Shown: in pieces, positions 4,329 to 6,920 of the stretch
Position numbering within the stretch: the stretch's first letter is position 1
Layout: each line of letters starts with the position of its first letter
From: Phycisphaerae bacterium
GTDB lineage: Bacteria > Planctomycetota > Phycisphaerae > Sedimentisphaerales > SG8-4
NCBI GenBank assembly: GCA_030603035.1
Contig: JAUVYQ010000132.1
Coordinates: 1-6,920, forward strand
Length of the DNA: 6,920 bases
Reading direction: 5' to 3'
Notes under the pieces: model-generated
Seen by the model: only the letters and a program-made list of their open reading frames with translations
Database searches by the model: none
Told to the model about the DNA's origin: nothing
Position numbers and translations under genes: made by a program

Positions 4329-5039
4329 ATGGCACTCGTCAAGTATGGAGCAGGAATCGTCCAGATGTCCGGAAGTATCGCCGGGGACGTCCACGCACGT
4401 AACAGGTTCGGGAATTACATCAGGCCCCGAACAAAACCCGTCAACCCGCGCAGCGAAAGACAGGAGTCTGCAAGAGCGATTGTTACTTTCTTTGCCGAGT
4501 ACTGGCACCAGGATCTAACAGCCGTCCAACGTGGACTCTGGGATGTTTACGCAGCCGCCGTTGCGATGAAGAACCGTTTGGGTGAGACAATTCACCTTAC
4601 CGGCTTCAACCACTTCATCAGATGCAACGCAGCGTTCAGACTAATCAACCCTGTGGCTATTCTCACAAACGCCCCTACGGTCCTGAGCTTACCGGAAAAA
4701 GACAATCAACTTCTCTGTAGTGAGGAAGCAATCGCCGGTCAAACATTCACGTTCACCTGTGACAACACCGGCTGGGGTGTCGGCATCGAGGACAAAGAAC
4801 ACATCATGCTCTACCAGGGCCAACCGCAACTCGATTCTAGAATTTTCTTTAACGGTCCCTGGCGATATATGGATGTCATCGATGCGACCGAAGGAGCTGC
4901 CGGCACAGGTACCTATGGTGCCAGCTTCCCATTCGCACTCGGTCAAAAGGTTTGGTTCCAGGCAAGGGTTCGCATGCTCGATGGACGTATCTCCACTCTC
5001 TGGACTTTACCACCGCGAACAATCGTAGCAGATCCGTAA
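4329..5039 (+). CDS. Putative phage structural protein with Gly-rich conserved N-terminal domain (236 aa)
   Basis: The N-terminal 100 residues follow a pattern I recognise from many hypothetical proteins in virion-gene clusters: a YGxGI...GSIAG motif (6-19), NRFGNYIRPRTKPVNP (25-40), a Gln/Arg helix (44-60), LTAVQRGLWDVYA (63-75), then KNRLGE and LTGFNHFIRCN (90-100). The remainder (about 105-236) is beta-rich with YxxPxxL-type turns and probably forms an Ig-like or lectin-like C-terminal domain. No enzymatic motif is seen. The start is fixed by GAGGTG at 4318-4323, five bases before the ATG. It is followed 4 bp later by the fibre-like gene. A tail-tip or baseplate component is the most likely role, inferred from company rather than a named family. 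A shortened N-terminal copy is encoded at 860. Confidence 0.75.
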   Translation: MALVKYGAGIVQMSGSIAGDVHARNRFGNYIRPRTKPVNPRSERQESARAIVTFFAEYWHQDLTAVQRGLWDVYAAAVAMKNRLGETIHLTGFNHFIRCNAAFRLINPVAILTNAPTVLSLPEKDNQLLCSEEAIAGQTFTFTCDNTGWGVGIEDKEHIMLYQGQPQLDSRIFFNGPWRYMDVIDATEGAAGTGTYGASFPFALGQKVWFQARVRMLDGRISTLWTLPPRTIVADP

Positions 5040-5043
5040 AATT

Positions 5044-5712
5044 ATGTCACCGATACGAACGGCCCGGCCATACGCAGCCAAAGCGATCATCGAACATGAG
5101 TTCGATACAGACCACCTTAATGTCTGGGTGACATTCAGGTTCACGATGGAGCAAGCAGTAACGCCGGCACACAATCTCTGGCTTTGCGAAGTCGATGATG
5201 TAGCCAAAGATGTAACCGCCTCTTCTTGGCAAGATGCCTGGACCATACTTTTAACAATAGATAATATCGTCGTCCCACCAGACAGAGTGACACTCGAATA
5301 CGATGGCCCCGATGAAAACTTACGAATTACATGGAACAAACAATGGGAACCGTGGGGACCAATCGTCAGTATCGAGCTTCCACCCGTCTACACAACAAGG
5401 ACCTTCTCAACAGGACCGGCACCGCAGGATAATGTCGATGTCTCAAATATTAACGCTTTATTTCTCGATTGTTCAGCCAATGATGTTGTTATCGGTGGTT
5501 TTGTGGGTGGTGTTAACGGCCAAATCCTGCACATCTGCCGGCTCTGTGCAGCTGCAAACAATGCAACACTCGAGCACAATGAAGGAACGGCCAATCAAAA
5601 CATTTTTCTCCACGCAGGAGCCGATGAAACCTTGACCGGTGAATACGGAGGGTGGTGCCTTGCATGTAACGGAACCAACTGGTATGATATGAGTCATGCA
5701 AAACACGTTTGA
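5044..5712 (+). CDS. Two-domain putative tail fibre / receptor-binding protein (222 aa)
   Basis: Residues 1-115 read as an Ig-like beta domain (VWVTFRFTMEQAV..., WTILLTID, VTLEYDGP, then WEPWGP), a layout common as a spacer in phage fibres and surface proteins. After a Pro/Thr linker (113-128), residues 130-216 form a Gly/Asn-rich beta module (VSNINALFLD, GGFVGGVNGQILHI, ATLEHNEG, IFLHAG, YGGWCLACNGTNWYD) that looks like the C-terminal head of fibre proteins. Cys residues at 143, 165, 168, 205 and 208 include two CxxC pairs, unusual for a fibre tip and possibly metal-binding. No Shine-Dalgarno precedes the ATG, which lies 4 bp after the previous stop, so translation is coupled. Role: adsorption to the host, inferred. 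Confidence 0.72.
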   Translation: MSPIRTARPYAAKAIIEHEFDTDHLNVWVTFRFTMEQAVTPAHNLWLCEVDDVAKDVTASSWQDAWTILLTIDNIVVPPDRVTLEYDGPDENLRITWNKQWEPWGPIVSIELPPVYTTRTFSTGPAPQDNVDVSNINALFLDCSANDVVIGGFVGGVNGQILHICRLCAAANNATLEHNEGTANQNIFLHAGADETLTGEYGGWCLACNGTNWYDMSHAKHV

Positions 5713-6128
5713 GCAAAAAAATTATGCAATGGCTAATTGACATCATTACCGAAACCGTACTGAACAGCATGTCAGGTATCATCAGTATTTGGCACGGACT
5801 ACTCGCCGACATTCCCGATGGATGGGTGCTTTGTGATGGCACAAACGGCACACCCAACCTTAGTACAAAATTTATTCTCGGCTCCATTTTTGACGCTGAA
5901 GTCGGACAAACCGGAGGAGCTCTCAACCACAACCACCCCTTCACATCTAACACCCACCACCACCACACAACACCAACCGTAACCGCCGATGGAGTCACAG
6001 AAGGAGATGATGTGGTCGGAACTACACAGGGAGACCCCGCCACTTCTGACGATGTCGCCACTGGAACAACAGACAACATAGGTCACCTACCACCCTACTA
6101 TCGCGTGGCCTTTATCATGAAAACTTAG
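5709..6128 (+). CDS. Collar-domain-type, His-rich short tail fibre protein (139 aa)
   Basis: After an N-terminal helix (1-30) comes the sequence order of phage collar/microcystin-dependent-type proteins: ADIPDGWVLCDGTNGTPNL (33-51), FILG (55-58), VGQTGG (65-70), a His-rich loop (HNH 74-76, HHHH 83-86) and the ending HLPPYYRVAFIMK (126-138). HxH repeats in phage short and long tail fibres bind metal ions along the trimer axis, so a metal-stabilised trimer is likely. The chosen start is TTG at 5709, overlapping the previous stop as TTGA; an ATG at 5724 is the alternative and neither has a clear ribosome site. It works with the two preceding products, probably at the adsorption tip. Confidence 0.85.
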   Translation: MSKKIMQWLIDIITETVLNSMSGIISIWHGLLADIPDGWVLCDGTNGTPNLSTKFILGSIFDAEVGQTGGALNHNHPFTSNTHHHHTTPTVTADGVTEGDDVVGTTQGDPATSDDVATGTTDNIGHLPPYYRVAFIMKT

Positions 6129-6139
6129 GAGCTCGAATC

Positions 6140-6292
6140 ATGGAACTTGTAGTCACACTCAGAAAAGAAGTCGCAGACCAGCCAGAAGGTGAAGCGTTAT
6201 TCGAATTCGTCAAGGACAAACTCAAAGACAAGCCGGACGTCAAAGTCACCGGTATGGTCAATAATCATTTCGTCAATGAAACCCCTCACTAA
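6140..6292 (+). CDS. Small unknown protein (50 aa)
   Basis: The ATG at 6140 has a strong AGGAG site at 6127-6131, and the gene fits exactly between the collar-type gene (12 bp before) and the membrane protein (11 bp after). The product is soluble and charged: MELVVTLRKEV, a Glu/Lys helix (about 17-31), then VKVTGMVNNHF, suggesting a small beta-alpha-beta fold. No family recognised. Its ribosome-site context, AGGAGCTCGAANCATG, matches that of the recombinase gene almost exactly. Confidence 0.7.
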   Translation: MELVVTLRKEVADQPEGEALFEFVKDKLKDKPDVKVTGMVNNHFVNETPH

Positions 6293-6303
6293 CGGAGAAC
6301 ACT

Positions 6304-6738
6304 ATGAAAAAACTATTTGCAAAATTCATGAACTTCGCCAGCCACAACACCGGAATCGTTATCGGCCAGCTTCTTTGTTTCGCTGTTTTGATATTCGCTC
6401 ATGGCTGTGAATCCAAAGTAGCTTCAATCGTTAACCCGGGCGCCCGAGTAAGCCGGTCTGAACTGCTTATTGAGGTTGACTCTTTTATCGCTATCGCTGA
6501 TTTGCGGTTTGCAAACCTCGATAAACAGGATGCAATCCGCAAAACTTTATTCGACCACGCAGTTCTTTGGGCACAGGGAGGAATCGTCAACCCCCTCGGA
6601 CTGGCGATGTCTCTTGCAACCATCATGGGAATCGGTGCAACTGTCGATAATATGACAAAACGCCGACGCGAGAACGCATCCCTGCTACGTTACAGAGAAG
6701 CGTATGGAGATCCACCCAAAAATCCGCCAACTTCGTAA
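6304..6738 (+). CDS. Membrane protein or lipoprotein, possible lysis-related function (144 aa)
   Basis: A Lys-rich start is followed by a hydrophobic segment (about 17-33) ending in FAHGC, where Cys35 could be a lipidation site, though Ala at -3 and His at -2 are weak for a lipobox. A helical, charged middle (50-90, with LRFANLDKQD) leads to a second hydrophobic segment (about 95-114, Gly/Ala/Met-rich) and a basic stop signal (KRRR 119-122). The C-terminus is polar and Pro-rich. Such two-segment proteins at the end of tail operons are often holins, spanin-like lipoproteins or superinfection factors; I cannot decide between them. GGAG at 6294-6297 sets the start. It is the last gene before the terminator at the circle junction. 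Confidence 0.7.
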   Translation: MKKLFAKFMNFASHNTGIVIGQLLCFAVLIFAHGCESKVASIVNPGARVSRSELLIEVDSFIAIADLRFANLDKQDAIRKTLFDHAVLWAQGGIVNPLGLAMSLATIMGIGATVDNMTKRRRENASLLRYREAYGDPPKNPPTS

Positions 6739-6779
6739 TATAAAACGCATCAGGTTCGCCTGTGCTGTCCAAAGTCGAG

Positions 6780-6814
6780 CCGAGGCACTGTCAGGGTGCC
6801 TCGGTTTTTTTTTT
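6780..6814 (+). terminator. Intrinsic terminator of the tail-module operon (second copy in the contig)
   Basis: Same hairpin and T10 tract as at 1-35, located 42 bp after the stop at 6738. On the circle it exists once. Confidence 0.9.
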
Positions 6815-6920
6815 ATATTTTACTTGACGCACCTCTCAATATTTGCGTTACTGCAAAAAAATAGACCCGCCGGAGCTCCTAATTGGCCGGCATTTTGAGG
6901 TAACGCTATGAGTTATCACA
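6780..6920. repeat. Exact 141-bp terminal direct repeat (circular overlap)
   Basis: Bases 6780-6920 are identical to 1-141, including terminator, leader and the first 13 bases of the zinc-finger gene (ATG at 6908). Exact terminal identity of 141 bp is what an assembler with a largest k-mer of 141 produces for a closed circle. A genuine tandem duplication or terminal repeat is possible but less likely. Confidence 0.9.

Noticed and set aside
5044..5712. Diversity-generating retroelement target
   Set aside because: No reverse transcriptase and no template/variable repeat pair were found in the window.
5951..5967. CAC triplet repeat as a phase-variation tract
   Set aside because: Only four to five triplets in frame; they encode the His-rich loop expected of collar-type fibres.
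1..6920. Filamentous (inovirus-like) genome on the basis of size and circularity
   Set aside because: No Zot-type ATPase, rolling-circle Rep, single-strand binding protein or small coat protein is recognisable, and the structural-type genes are of tailed-phage type.

Overview
The first 141 bases of the window (1-141) recur exactly as its last 141 bases (6780-6920). The simplest reading is a closed circle of 6,779 bp whose linear contig carries an assembly overlap. All convincing genes lie on the + strand in tight bacterial-style operons with Shine-Dalgarno sites, sigma-70-like promoters and intrinsic terminators. The host cannot be named from the sequence. Several proteins (the short Gly-rich family at 4329, the Cys-rich protein at 3683, the fibre-type proteins at 5044 and 5709) resemble proteins I associate with tailed phages and virus-like contigs from uncultivated environmental bacteria. 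No capsid, portal, terminase, tape-measure or replication initiator is recognisable, so this is neither a complete tailed phage nor a typical plasmid. A phage-satellite-like or integrative mobile circle carrying a tail-tip/fibre module is the best working description.

Layout. (1) 1-762: an intrinsic terminator that closes the circle's last operon, then a leader with a TTGAC box, a 65-aa zinc-finger-like protein, a 109-aa HNH endonuclease, and a terminator whose stem encloses two further hairpins (a possible three-way-junction RNA). (2) 773-1135: palindromes and a 91-aa ORF whose N-terminus is a diverged copy of the structural protein encoded at 4329. (3) 1136-2409: about 1.27 kb with no believable gene but many inverted repeats, including a 131-nt hairpin with 43 paired positions, a 55-bp tandem repeat, and the start of a set of five AATGTCG boxes. 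This is the best place for an origin, a recombination region or non-coding RNAs. (4) 2410-3535: a good promoter embedded in the AATGTCG boxes, an unknown protein with two possible starts, an overlapping tyrosine recombinase with a full catalytic set but no N-terminal core-binding domain, a small Xer-core-like inverted repeat, and a strong terminator. (5) 3554-6814: a second terminator, a good promoter, a Cys-rich protein, an internal promoter with a ribosome-site-masking inverted repeat, then the structural protein, a two-domain fibre-like protein, a collar-type His-rich fibre protein, a 50-aa protein, a membrane/lipoprotein-like protein, and the terminator where the circle closes.

How it may work (inference): the recombinase and its partner would handle integration, excision or dimer resolution. 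The HNH and zinc-finger proteins form a separate small operon. The 3683-6738 operon would supply host-recognition parts and a lysis- or membrane-related protein to a virion built by another phage. The leaders at 36-128 and 4247-4328 share sequence blocks, suggesting that both operons respond to a common control.
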